From Methylocystis echinoides (lineage in GTDB: Bacteria; Pseudomonadota; Alphaproteobacteria; Rhizobiales; Beijerinckiaceae), in the NCBI RefSeq assembly GCF_040687965.1, contig NZ_CP156084.1:510501-574500 (forward strand): a stretch of 64,000 bases of DNA, read 5' to 3'. Under the pieces are notes generated by a model. It did not search any database and was not told the DNA's origin. It saw only the letters and a list, made by a program, of their open reading frames with translations. Both the position numbers and the translations under genes were made by a program. Shown here piece after piece: positions 37,741 to 47,403 of this stretch; the first letter of the stretch is position 1, and the number at the start of each line of letters is the position of its first letter.

Positions 37741-38954
37741 ACTTTTTCCACGATAAGTCCGGTCGCAGTTAGCCCTGGGCCAAAACCGAGACAGACGACC
37801 CGCGTTCCACGCGTAATCGAAGGTTCCTCTAAAATTTCCTTCAAGATATGAGGCACCGTCGCAGACGACATGTTGCCGTTTTCGACGAAAATAGAACGAC
37901 TGATCGCGACCTGATCATCTGTAAGGCCAAGACTTTCCTGAATGTGCTCCACTATCTTGGGGCCGCCAGGATGAATGGCGAACATGAGCCTCTCTCTCTC
38001 CTGTTCATAATCAAGATTGATGCGTCGGAACAGGTTTTCGACGAAGGGACGAACCGACTGTTTGATGATGACCGGAACCATCACTGAAAGCGTCATATGG
38101 AAGCGTGTAGAGCCCGGCACCCATGTCATGTCGTCTGCGGAATTGGGCAGAAGATGCTCGTTGAAGGCTAGAATTTTTAGCCCGGGCTGGCCACGCTGAT
38201 TTATCCATTCTTCGTCCACGACGGAGTATTTGATGAAGCCGTCAGCAAATAACGTCATCGTTATTATATTTTCAGCCTTGAGCTCAGCTGTATCGCAGTG
38301 GGCGGACAAGAGCTCGCTGTGGACGATATCCACACGATCTTTTGGCGGCGTTACGCTGAACCGGGAAGATGAAAGAAATCCATGGGCCATCTTGATCGCC
38401 GGAAAGGCCCCGTAACAACCCATATGGTAACTGTGCGTTACTGTCGTGTTGAACCATTCCCTGCGAGACACCATCCGCTCGACTGGGCTCGGAGCGAGAT
38501 AGCCGGAGCAGGTTACATGGATGAGGTCGTCCGGCGCTTCATCTACGCCGGAGTACATTTCGTCCAAGCAGTCTCCGACCACTTTCGCATAGCTTCCATG
38601 TCGAGCCTTGATGTCCTTCGGTGTTAGATCTTCATAATTATCAAACAGCTTGAGATAATCGTGCTCCGGTTCGTTCAAGCTGAATTGCCCATTGTCGAAC
38701 TTTATGTCCGAAAGCTTGGGAAAGAAAACCAGTTGCCGACGCTTGATGACGTCCTGAGGAAGCGCGTAATTTAAGAATTTCTGACGTACATCTTTGTAGA
38801 CGCTGGAGAACTCGACTCCATCCTCGTGCTCCCGCTTTCGGAATTGAGACTTCGCAAATGCGTAGGCCGAAATTTCCAAGCTCATGCCTTGGGGGGTCGG
38901 GTCAGCGAGCCGGATTGGCGTGAACCCTGTCAGAATGGGAGCAAATTGAGACAT
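37737..38954 (-). CDS. Type III polyketide synthase (chalcone/alkylresorcinol-synthase-like)
   Basis: The 405-residue product has the thiolase-fold catalytic triad of type III synthases: Cys180 in HSYHMGCYGAFPAIKMA, His328 in FAIHPGGPKI and Asn361 in VENGNMSSAT. The C-terminal GFGPGLTATG loop is the family signature. Such enzymes load a CoA- or ACP-bound acyl starter, extend it with malonyl units and cyclise to resorcinols or pyrones. It lies 34 bases after the type I synthase and overlaps the dehydratase-PPTase gene, so it probably takes its starter from the type I synthase. Product class is inferred. Confidence 0.85.
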   Translation of the reverse strand: MSQFAPILTGFTPIRLADPTPQGMSLEISAYAFAKSQFRKREHEDGVEFSSVYKDVRQKFLNYALPQDVIKRRQLVFFPKLSDIKFDNGQFSLNEPEHDYLKLFDNYEDLTPKDIKARHGSYAKVVGDCLDEMYSGVDEAPDDLIHVTCSGYLAPSPVERMVSRREWFNTTVTHSYHMGCYGAFPAIKMAHGFLSSSRFSVTPPKDRVDIVHSELLSAHCDTAELKAENIITMTLFADGFIKYSVVDEEWINQRGQPGLKILAFNEHLLPNSADDMTWVPGSTRFHMTLSVMVPVIIKQSVRPFVENLFRRINLDYEQERERLMFAIHPGGPKIVEHIQESLGLTDDQVAISRSIFVENGNMSSATVPHILKEILEEPSITRGTRVVCLGFGPGLTATGLIVEKV

Positions 38955-38988
38955 AGTGCTTTCCTTTTCCTGCTTCTTGCCTTTGCAG

Positions 38989-41900
38989 CTATACCGTTAG
39001 CTCCGCCGAAGCAGGCGCTTTCAAACGCGTTGTCAATTTGACGATCTCATCGAGACTAGAGGTGACGACAATTTCTGCCGGCCCGTCGGCTCCATATTGT
39101 AACTCTTCGAGACAACGTTGCGTCCCTTCCTCCAAACCAATCGGATAAATGTCTTTCGCGGCGAAGAATGCGCGTAGTTCCTGTCGAACCATCCCACCGT
39201 CCCAGGGACCCCAGTTTATTGCGACGGTTTGTACATGCGGCCAATCTACCCGCAAACGCCCAGAAAGTTTGTTAATGACCTCATTGGCTGCGCTATAGTC
39301 GGCTTGACCGGCATTTCCAAATCGTCCGGCGATAGAAGAAAAGAACACGAAGAATTTCAGCGTTTCCGGCTTCAGATTTTCGGCCAACACCATCGCCGGG
39401 ACAACCTTTGTCGAGAATACCTCGTCGAACGACTGGAGCTGCTTGTCTCGAATGAGCTTGTCGTCGACGACGCCGGCTCCGTGCAATACTCCGTCGATGC
39501 GTCCGTGAGACTCGTAGATGGACGCGATCAATTTGCTGAACGCCTGCTTGTCGCGCAGGTCGATCGAGTGATACTCCACCCGAGCGCCAGCGAGGCGCAT
39601 TTCGTCGAGATTTCTGGATATTTCGCGGTTTTTGAGAATTCGCTGCAGCGCTCTCTCAATTTCCACCGGCTTGATTTTTGGATTGCCGGCGCGCATGTCT
39701 TCGATCAAGAACTTTCGAAGCTCTTCAACGTTTTTGAGCGCAGTCGTCTCAGGGGACTCTGGCTCTGACAGCCGGCTGCGGCCGGTAAGAATTATGATTG
39801 GCTTAAATTTGCTCGCGAAGGCTTTAACAATATCCGAGGTGATCCCGTAAGCGCCGCCAGTCACGAGCAAGACAGAGTTTCGTTCGAGGCTGAGGTTAGA
39901 AAGGTTCTGATCTTCTCCGCTGTCTGGCTTCAAGTCTAGAACGAAGCGACCATCCGCCGTGAAGCCAACTTCTGTGGCCCGGTCCCCGCTCGTGATTTCG
40001 CGGATGGCATGTTCGACGAGACTATTTGGATCAATGTCGGGATCGACGTCGAGGCATTTGACCGTCACTTCAGGCCATTCGATTGCGGCGGTTTTCGCCA
40101 CGCCCAAAGTGCCTGCAGGAAGAACCCCGAACCGCTGTGTGCGACGCAGACCGAAGTGTCCGTCCAGCGCGGTTATGTTGAGAAGCCAGTTCCCGCGCTT
40201 GTCGGACCTCAGATCAGACTCGAAGGCCTTTAGCAGGAGAAATAATCGGCGCGCGGCTTCGAATTGCGTCGCCTCCGCCCCACCCATTGCGAAGTTTGCG
40301 ATGGCCCCGACCCTCTTTCCTTGGTCGTGAAGCAATGCGCTGAGCTTCTTCACGCCGTCGATCGAAGAGAAGTCGACCTCGGCGCGATTGGCGCCAACCA
40401 TCTTGGTCTCGCCAGCGGCGGAAATTTCGACAAACTGACAGTGTCTGGCCGCCAGCGCAGCACGGAAATGGCTGCTCATGGTCTCGGGCGCGCCAATCGC
40501 AAGCAATACGCGGTCACTGGAGAGGAGTTCCTGCTGCTCATCCGCGCCCAAGGGCGCAGATAAGGGGATTACCGCGTAACGACGAGCGTCGTGCGCGAGG
40601 GCCTGCATGTTTGAAGACTCCGTCGCCTCAGGCGAAGACTGCGACGGAGTCGGAGATTTTTTTCCAGTTTCAGAGCCTCCCGCCTTGTCTGCTGACCGCA
40701 GTGAATCGTACCAGGCGACGACTGCACTCAGGGTTTTGAGGTTCGAAAGCTCTTCGAACACCGTCTCTTGATCTCGTCCCTCCATAAAGGGGTAGTGATC
40801 CTTCAACTCGCTGAAGATCTCGATTCGCTTGATCGAGTCGATGCCCAGATCTGCTTCAACATGCGCATCGAGATCGAGCATCTCCTCCGTGTAGCCTGTG
40901 CGTTCCGCGACGACGCGAATCAGATCATTTTTGAACTGAGGGGTTGGCGGCAGCGCCGGGGCCTCGGCGGGTTTTGGCGTTCGTGCGGCGGGCTCCGGCC
41001 CCCGTCTCTCCGGAGTCGGCGCCGCTGTTCCATTTAGCGCCTGCACTTGAGTCTTCGGTTCGACTTTGCTGGGGGACGTAACAAACTTCGGGAGGACGGG
41101 CGCGGGAGGAACAATACGCCTCGCGAGCGCTGCCGGGGGTTCCGCGGCGCGCTGCAGAGGCTCCGATGTCGTCGCGGCGCGGACTGGAAGGGGCGCCGCC
41201 TCGGTTGAGAGCGAAGCTGCGGCGGCTGAAGCGGCAAAGGCTGCTGGCGAAGAGTGGGAAAGCCCCGAGCTCATAAGGCGTTCCTGAAACTCCATGAAGC
41301 GCCACAGCGTTTCTTGCTGCTGACGTTGCAGGTCGATTAGACTCGACAAGTTAGATTGGACTTCTGCCCCGAACGAGGTCGGTGACAGAGCAATATTCGG
41401 CGCCGTCGGCGGCGGGGCCGCTGGCCTATGGCTCTGTTCGTCAGTCTGCACTTTTGATCTCCTGTCAAATTTATAAATTACGCCATTACTTGCCGGATTT
41501 GCCGGCCTCTCGCTAGGGATGGATGGCGCAGGCTCCGGCCGCTGATCCTCGCGCTTCGCTGGCGCGAGCTCGCTGTGCCGCTTTCGGCCTGTTGCGGAGG
41601 TCTTCGCGGCATACCAGGGTTCAGCCCGCCCCCCATTAACTCGCCAGGCGAGTTGCGGCGGATTCGTGCTGGCGCGGGCGCGCTGGAGCGCCTCCTCCAG
41701 CCCAACGGGCGCGAGACCCCGGTTTCGAAACCAAATATCGAGATTGACCGGAAGACCGAGAGTAACGCATTGCGCGAGAACATGCGCAAGCTGCTGCCAC
41801 CCCGGGCGCCCAGCGACGTCCAAAGAGAGCGTTGCGTGCGGGCGCTTGCCCAGAATGTTATCAGTAAGCCGGCTCAGCACGACGCCTGGCCCACATTCGA

Positions 41901-44900
41901 CGAAGACTCTCGCTCCTTCATCATACAGTTCTTGTATTTCATCGACGAAGCGCAACGGCTCCACCAGGTGCCGCCCGAGCAGCGTCTTGATCGCCTGGGG
42001 CTCATCGGGAAATCGCTTGCCGATTGTATTACTGAACACTGGAGTGGCTGGAGTCTTGACGTCGATCCGGTCCAGAACGTCGACAAGCTCGCCTAAAGAG
42101 GCTCCCATCGCTTGCGTGTGGAATGCAGCAGTCACCGCGAGCCGCATGGCTCTCACGTTTTCCTTGTCGAACGCTTTGATCGCCTCTTCTATCGCCTCGC
42201 TGGCGCCGGCGATGATCGTCTGATCGGGCGCATTGAGGCTCGCTATTTCAACCGCCAGGCTCGGCCCTGCTATGGCTTCAGCAACTCTCGCTTCAGCGGC
42301 GTTGACGGCGGCCATCGCCATTTTCTGGCCGCCGCCCGCCTTCGCGGAAATGCGGCCGCGCGCCTCGGACAGCCGGATAAGCTCCTCCCGAGACATCGCT
42401 CCCGCTACGCATAGCGCGACATACTCACCGAAACTGTGACCCGCCAGAAAATGCGGCCGCAATCCAAACTCACTGAGTAGATCGTAAGCCGCGAGCTCGA
42501 TCACTCCAAGCGCCGGTTGAGCGATGCGCGTATCATTGAGTTCGGACTTCTGCCGATCCGCCTCGACCTTCGACAGGGCCGGCGGCGGGAAAATATACGA
42601 CGATAAGGGTCGCGAGAGAGACTTCTCCAGCAAAGCGTCAGCTCGCTCGAAAAGCGTATGGCTCGCGCGACGCGACGTCACGAGATCGCGCAACATATTG
42701 AGTTGCTGGGAGCCCTGGCCGGGAAAGAGAAAGCAGACCTTGCCGCTTGCTTCGATGTTCGTCTTGTCGCAGAAATACACGCCGGGCGCCGGCTTGCCGC
42801 CGTTCGACTCATCCGAGAAAGATCTAAGCTTCGTCTTCAAATCGTCCGCGGACGTTGCGATGATGGACAAATGGAATACTTGTCCTCCGTTCTTCGGCCT
42901 CGCCTTCGCCTCATCCAAGTGCCAAGAATACGCGAGTTGGGCCAAAGAGGGCTGACTTGTCTCGGATGCGGCGCGCAGTAGAGTCGTTGCAGCGTTCTCG
43001 AGGTCGGCGCGGGTGCTTCGACAAAGCGTGAAGATTTCAGCGTTTCTAGGGTTGAGATCGCGGGCGTCGTGCTCGCGGTACTCACCCTGGTACTCCTCCA
43101 GAACCGTATGGAAATTTGTTCCGCCGAAGCCGAAGGCGCTTACGCCGCATCTTCTTGGTTGGTCGGCGGGCCTGGTGATCCAGGGCCGCGTTTCCGTATT
43201 GACGTAAAATGGAGACGGCTCGAACTGAGGAAGTGGACGCTCGACGCCGATCGTCGGCGGGAGCACGCGCTGATCGAGGGCGAGACTCGCCTTGATGATC
43301 GACGCCAGGCCTGCCGCGATCTTGGTATGTCCGATCATTGATTTGACCGAGCCCACGGCGCAGGTTTTCTGCGCTGACTGGGAGGCCGGGAACGCCATTG
43401 ACAGCGCCTCGACTTCGGATCTGTCGCCCAGCACGGTGCCGGTGCCATGCGCTTCGATCAGCGTGACGCTGCCGATATCGACGCCCGCGTCCTCATAAGC
43501 GCGTTGCAGCGCCAACACCTGTCCTTGTGAACTGGGCGCCGTCAATGTGCGGCTGCGCCCGTCGCTCGAAGAGCCGACGCCTTTGATCACAGCGTAAATG
43601 TGGTCTCCATCACGCTCGGCGTCGCTCAACCGTTTCAACACGACGGCTGCGATGGCCTCGCCGAGGGCGATGCCATCGGCGCTTTCGTCGAACGGGCGGC
43701 AGCGGCCGCGAGGAGACAGAGCAAGCGTTTGAGCGAAGGACATGAAGCCGACCGGCCCATTCGTGGCGTCAACGGCCCCGACGAGCGCGACATCCGCGCT
43801 GTGGTGGCGAAGCTGCCGTACGCCGACCTCCAGCGCGGCCAGTCCCGAGCCGCAAGCCGCGTCAACCGTGAAATTCGCTCCACGCAAATCCAGGCGGTTT
43901 GCTACTCGGCCCGCCACGACATTGCCCAGGAAGCCAGGAAACGAGTGGCTCGTCCAGTTAGGCAAGTCTTGCGTGTAGAGCGACGATTTGATCTGCGCGG
44001 CGGCTTCCTTCGATATCCCTTCGACCCTGGGAAGAAACTTCGCGAGAAGCGTCCTGAAGACATATTCAGTCCCCAAGTCGTTCATCGCTCCAGATGCAAA
44101 GATCGTCGCGGTGCGATCGCGCGGGAACGGCCTCTGCTCGAAGCCGGCGTCCTGCAAAGCCCTTTTGGCCACATACAACGCGAGCAGCTGAACGGGTTCG
44201 ATGGAGGAGAGGCTTGCGGGCGGAATGCCGAAAGCAGCCGGCTCGAATGCGATGTCCTCGAGAAAGCCGCCCCACTTAGAATAGACCTTATCTTTGACGC
44301 CGCGGTTGGGATCAAAATAGTCTTCCATGCGCCAACGATCCGGGGGCACTTCGCGTATCGTATCCACTCCAAGCAATATGTTCCGCCAGTATGTCTCCAC
44401 ATCGTTCGCCTGTGGCATCAGGCACGCCATTCCAACAATGGCGATCGGCTCCCCCGACGCCGACGTCACGCTGGTCGTCGGCTTGGCGAAGACGCCCGCA
44501 GCTGCATCGAGCTCCTTACCGGCGCCGATGGTCACCGCTTCGTGGAGAGCCGCCATGGTCGTCTTCTGACTGCGCAGGCGGGCCACTTCGCCCATCATAT
44601 ACAATCCGTCGCGACGCTGCGTTTCCAAGTCGACAGGCCGGTAGCGGCCGCCGTTTTCCGGCGTCTCGTTGCGGACAACGCCTTTCGAAGCAATGCGCAG
44701 GCGCCCGATGTTGAGCAACTCGAGCGCCATCAGGATGTCGTTCTCGGACTTGCCTTCGAGCAAAAGCTTGCGTCGGGCGTCATCGAATTCGTCGCAGAAC
44801 GCCGTCTTCGCGCATCGTGTATAAATGCCGACGCCGGACTGCAACAAAGCAGTATCTCGGCAAGTCAGGGCCTCGTCTTGGAAACCCTGCGTGACGGCGC

Positions 44901-46584
44901 CCGATCGCACGGCTTCTTCCGTAAAGAGGTAGGCCGTGCCCATCAAGACGCCCACAGCCATGCCGCGCTCGACAAGCGGCGCCGCCAGAATCGAAACCAT
45001 GGCCGCAGAAATCTCGTCGTGGACCCCGCCTGCAAAAAGAATTCGAAACGACCCCGGGTCTTTGACGTCGGAAGCGAGGAGGACCTCCAACGCCGACTCC
45101 CACAAGATAAAGCTCGAGCGTGGTCCTGTGTGGCCGCCGCACTCGCTGCCCTCGAAGATGAAATTCCGGGCGCCTTCGTTGATGAAGCCCTGAAGCAACG
45201 CGGGCGAAGGAACATGTAAGTACGTACTAACGCCGAGTTCCTCCATCTCCCTGGCTTGGCTGGGCCGCCCGCCTGCGATGATGGCGTAAGGCGGCTTGAT
45301 CTCCTTGATGGCTTCCATCTGCGCCTGGCGCAATTCCAGTGGGAGAAAGCCGAGCATGCCGACGCCCCAAGGCTTTCCGCCCATGGTCTCCCGCGCTTTC
45401 AGCAGCAACTCTCTCGCTTGCGGTCCCGGCATGACGGCGAGCGCAAGGAAGGGAAGCGCGTCAGCCTCTGATACGGATTTGGCGAAAGGCGCGACATCGC
45501 TTACGCGCGTCATCGGACCCTGTAGGATCGGGTAGCGCACGCCATGCGCCTTCGCCAGGGCGGATTCGGGCGCCAATGGCTTCAGCTCCGCCGCCTGCCG
45601 AATTCTCTCTTCAGCCCCTGAGCGAATCGCTTGAATGATCCGCCCAGTCGTGCCGTAGCGACGCGCGAGGGGAGCCGCCAAGGCGATGTCCTGTCCAAGC
45701 GGGATGATCGGGTCATGATCGTCTGCGAGCTTCGCCTCGAGAGATTGGCGCCAATCCTCGCCGCGCGCGCAGGCCAGTTCGAGCTCCTTGAACTTGCTCC
45801 TGCCGTGCCGCGCGGAAATTCTGAAAAGATCGTCGTCTCGTCCCAGAACGACTGATTCGCTTCCATCGAAGTCCGGCAGCTTCTTTCCTCTCAGGAACCA
45901 GGGACCTTCCTCAGAAAGCCACAGCTGCTCGGCGAGAACCCAGCCCTTGGCGCCTGCTACAAGAGTGGCGGCCGCGACACGCGGACCGACGCCGCCTCTG
46001 ATCCAATAAGGAATTCGAACGAGCCCTCGAAGCTCCTGCGCCAAGATGTACGACGCCGTCTTGCTGACGCGTCCGGCAACCTCGCTGCCGTTTGCGATGA
46101 CGCCATCATAACCCGCAGCGTCAGCCATCACAGCAGACTTCGCGTCGCTCGCTTCGACGACGACGCGATCCGCAAGTCGTCGCGCGGCGCAGAGCAACTC
46201 CGCTGTTGGCTCCTCTCTTCCGCCGATCAGCAACAGGGGGACTTTGAAAGGCAGCGTCTCGGCCAGCCGGTCCATCCCGCGGGCCGGCAAACCGAGCGTA
46301 TCCCAGCGCACGCCCCACGACGCTGCGCCGATCGCGTCTCTCAATCTTACGATCTCTCTCTCGACCGCAGACCGGTTCTGACGGAAGCCGAGGTCCAAAA
46401 TTCCAACTGCGCCAGCGCGTGCGGCTGCAATGGCGATCGTGGCGTCGAGCTTATGGCTCGGCGTGAGCGCTAGAACCGTTTCCATGGCTACTCCCGAATC
46501 CGCGACGCGCGGGACGCAACTCGGCGCCGGGCGATAACCTGTTTCGAGATTACTGGGCCGACCAAAAGACTTCGCTAATGCCAT
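38989..46584 (-). CDS. Iterative type I polyketide/lipid synthase: NMO-like, KS, AT, ACP, KR
   Basis: The 2531-residue product contains, in order: a region with one clear FMN-type NMO/PfaD-like barrel (about 345-600, with SECGGHTGPRS) preceded by a second, degenerate barrel-like region (about 34-290); a ketosynthase (712-1165) with Cys911, His1046 and His1086; an acyltransferase (about 1283-1600) with Ser1384 in GHSFG and His1489; a Pro/Ala-rich linker; one ACP (about 1886-1960) with Ser1917 in LGIDSIKRIEI; and a ketoreductase (about 2000-2520) with Tyr2430 and Asn2434. The single ACP points to iterative use. The ACP and KS are of the Pfa/HglE/enediyne-PKS kind. Dehydratase is supplied by the neighbouring fusion. 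Start 46584 has GGAG upstream; ATG 46485, with GGGAG upstream, is equally plausible. Confidence 0.9.
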   Translation of the reverse strand: MALAKSFGRPSNLETGYRPAPSCVPRVADSGVAMETVLALTPSHKLDATIAIAAARAGAVGILDLGFRQNRSAVEREIVRLRDAIGAASWGVRWDTLGLPARGMDRLAETLPFKVPLLLIGGREEPTAELLCAARRLADRVVVEASDAKSAVMADAAGYDGVIANGSEVAGRVSKTASYILAQELRGLVRIPYWIRGGVGPRVAAATLVAGAKGWVLAEQLWLSEEGPWFLRGKKLPDFDGSESVVLGRDDDLFRISARHGRSKFKELELACARGEDWRQSLEAKLADDHDPIIPLGQDIALAAPLARRYGTTGRIIQAIRSGAEERIRQAAELKPLAPESALAKAHGVRYPILQGPMTRVSDVAPFAKSVSEADALPFLALAVMPGPQARELLLKARETMGGKPWGVGMLGFLPLELRQAQMEAIKEIKPPYAIIAGGRPSQAREMEELGVSTYLHVPSPALLQGFINEGARNFIFEGSECGGHTGPRSSFILWESALEVLLASDVKDPGSFRILFAGGVHDEISAAMVSILAAPLVERGMAVGVLMGTAYLFTEEAVRSGAVTQGFQDEALTCRDTALLQSGVGIYTRCAKTAFCDEFDDARRKLLLEGKSENDILMALELLNIGRLRIASKGVVRNETPENGGRYRPVDLETQRRDGLYMMGEVARLRSQKTTMAALHEAVTIGAGKELDAAAGVFAKPTTSVTSASGEPIAIVGMACLMPQANDVETYWRNILLGVDTIREVPPDRWRMEDYFDPNRGVKDKVYSKWGGFLEDIAFEPAAFGIPPASLSSIEPVQLLALYVAKRALQDAGFEQRPFPRDRTATIFASGAMNDLGTEYVFRTLLAKFLPRVEGISKEAAAQIKSSLYTQDLPNWTSHSFPGFLGNVVAGRVANRLDLRGANFTVDAACGSGLAALEVGVRQLRHHSADVALVGAVDATNGPVGFMSFAQTLALSPRGRCRPFDESADGIALGEAIAAVVLKRLSDAERDGDHIYAVIKGVGSSSDGRSRTLTAPSSQGQVLALQRAYEDAGVDIGSVTLIEAHGTGTVLGDRSEVEALSMAFPASQSAQKTCAVGSVKSMIGHTKIAAGLASIIKASLALDQRVLPPTIGVERPLPQFEPSPFYVNTETRPWITRPADQPRRCGVSAFGFGGTNFHTVLEEYQGEYREHDARDLNPRNAEIFTLCRSTRADLENAATTLLRAASETSQPSLAQLAYSWHLDEAKARPKNGGQVFHLSIIATSADDLKTKLRSFSDESNGGKPAPGVYFCDKTNIEASGKVCFLFPGQGSQQLNMLRDLVTSRRASHTLFERADALLEKSLSRPLSSYIFPPPALSKVEADRQKSELNDTRIAQPALGVIELAAYDLLSEFGLRPHFLAGHSFGEYVALCVAGAMSREELIRLSEARGRISAKAGGGQKMAMAAVNAAEARVAEAIAGPSLAVEIASLNAPDQTIIAGASEAIEEAIKAFDKENVRAMRLAVTAAFHTQAMGASLGELVDVLDRIDVKTPATPVFSNTIGKRFPDEPQAIKTLLGRHLVEPLRFVDEIQELYDEGARVFVECGPGVVLSRLTDNILGKRPHATLSLDVAGRPGWQQLAHVLAQCVTLGLPVNLDIWFRNRGLAPVGLEEALQRARASTNPPQLAWRVNGGRAEPWYAAKTSATGRKRHSELAPAKREDQRPEPAPSIPSERPANPASNGVIYKFDRRSKVQTDEQSHRPAAPPPTAPNIALSPTSFGAEVQSNLSSLIDLQRQQQETLWRFMEFQERLMSSGLSHSSPAAFAASAAAASLSTEAAPLPVRAATTSEPLQRAAEPPAALARRIVPPAPVLPKFVTSPSKVEPKTQVQALNGTAAPTPERRGPEPAARTPKPAEAPALPPTPQFKNDLIRVVAERTGYTEEMLDLDAHVEADLGIDSIKRIEIFSELKDHYPFMEGRDQETVFEELSNLKTLSAVVAWYDSLRSADKAGGSETGKKSPTPSQSSPEATESSNMQALAHDARRYAVIPLSAPLGADEQQELLSSDRVLLAIGAPETMSSHFRAALAARHCQFVEISAAGETKMVGANRAEVDFSSIDGVKKLSALLHDQGKRVGAIANFAMGGAEATQFEAARRLFLLLKAFESDLRSDKRGNWLLNITALDGHFGLRRTQRFGVLPAGTLGVAKTAAIEWPEVTVKCLDVDPDIDPNSLVEHAIREITSGDRATEVGFTADGRFVLDLKPDSGEDQNLSNLSLERNSVLLVTGGAYGITSDIVKAFASKFKPIIILTGRSRLSEPESPETTALKNVEELRKFLIEDMRAGNPKIKPVEIERALQRILKNREISRNLDEMRLAGARVEYHSIDLRDKQAFSKLIASIYESHGRIDGVLHGAGVVDDKLIRDKQLQSFDEVFSTKVVPAMVLAENLKPETLKFFVFFSSIAGRFGNAGQADYSAANEVINKLSGRLRVDWPHVQTVAINWGPWDGGMVRQELRAFFAAKDIYPIGLEEGTQRCLEELQYGADGPAEIVVTSSLDEIVKLTTRLKAPASAELTV

Positions 46585-46629
46585 TCCATATTCTCCAAAC
46601 CATCGGTGACGCCTTCAAGAAACGTGCCG

Positions 46630-47403
46630 TCAGGAGAACTCCTTCACGACGAAAGACGCGTCAGCATTTCGATCGAGCTCATTTAGAAATGTCCCCCAAT
46701 GTTCGACGACTTGCGGGTCATGAGCGGCTTTCTGACCCCTTAGCAACATGGCGGCCCTCCTATTTAGAGGCAAAAACTGGCCTGCATGACGCAGCGCTGC
46801 GTAACCCAATAGTATTCGTCTCAGCACCGCTGCTCGGGTTTCTATGCCTGCAAGCTCTTCGGCGATCGGTTCGACAACAAGCGCGGCCATAGCTATAGCA
46901 GCGCCTTTCACTCTGTCTTCTGCGTCGCGGAACGCATGCTCGGCTTCCTGCAACTCTCTCTCAAGAATCTCGCCGGCCTTCTTTGCCGCAGCGAGCCTCT
47001 TCTCAATATCGATCATTTGCTGCCAGACAGTCATAGTTTCAGGAGAAAACTCTACCTGCGGCCGCTCTACGCCGCCGATCGACTTCATGATTGATGCAAC
47101 GCATTCTTCTGTTACTACGGAACCGATATATGAGAATCTGGTCAACTGCTCCTCAAGCGCGTCTATCATCTCGCGGCTTAAACTGACGGCAGACCGGGCT
47201 CGTTCGAACTTCTCTCGGCACGCATCTCGCTGCTTTTGCGCGCAAAGCAGTTTTTCACGAGGACTACCGTCGGTGATCTCACGGGGCGGAGTTGGAATGG
47301 TCCCGCGAAACTGGCATTCCGTAGCCGGACTCTCGACAACGCTCGAACCTGAATCGAATCTTGCGCCGTTTGAGTGGGAGCCGTCATCGGAGTTCCTTTC
47401 CAT
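46630..47403 (-). CDS. Hypothetical coiled-coil protein at the head of the polyketide operon
   Basis: The 257-residue product is not recognised. A Ser/Pro-rich start leads into long charged helices (about 60-190, with heptad-like stretches such as IEKRLAAAKKAGEILERELQEAEHAFRDAEDR), probably a coiled coil. No signal peptide is visible. ATG 47403 is preferred to 47415 because GGAGG lies just before it. It ends 45 bases before the synthase start on the same strand, so it may be the first gene of the operon. It could assist assembly or localisation of the synthase; no sequence evidence for this. Confidence 0.65.
   Translation of the reverse strand: MERNSDDGSHSNGARFDSGSSVVESPATECQFRGTIPTPPREITDGSPREKLLCAQKQRDACREKFERARSAVSLSREMIDALEEQLTRFSYIGSVVTEECVASIMKSIGGVERPQVEFSPETMTVWQQMIDIEKRLAAAKKAGEILERELQEAEHAFRDAEDRVKGAAIAMAALVVEPIAEELAGIETRAAVLRRILLGYAALRHAGQFLPLNRRAAMLLRGQKAAHDPQVVEHWGTFLNELDRNADASFVVKEFS

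Noticed and set aside
43600-45219. 539-codon plus-strand frame inside the type I synthase
   Set aside because: The opposite strand encodes the KS and NMO domains with intact catalytic motifs; this frame is a shadow.
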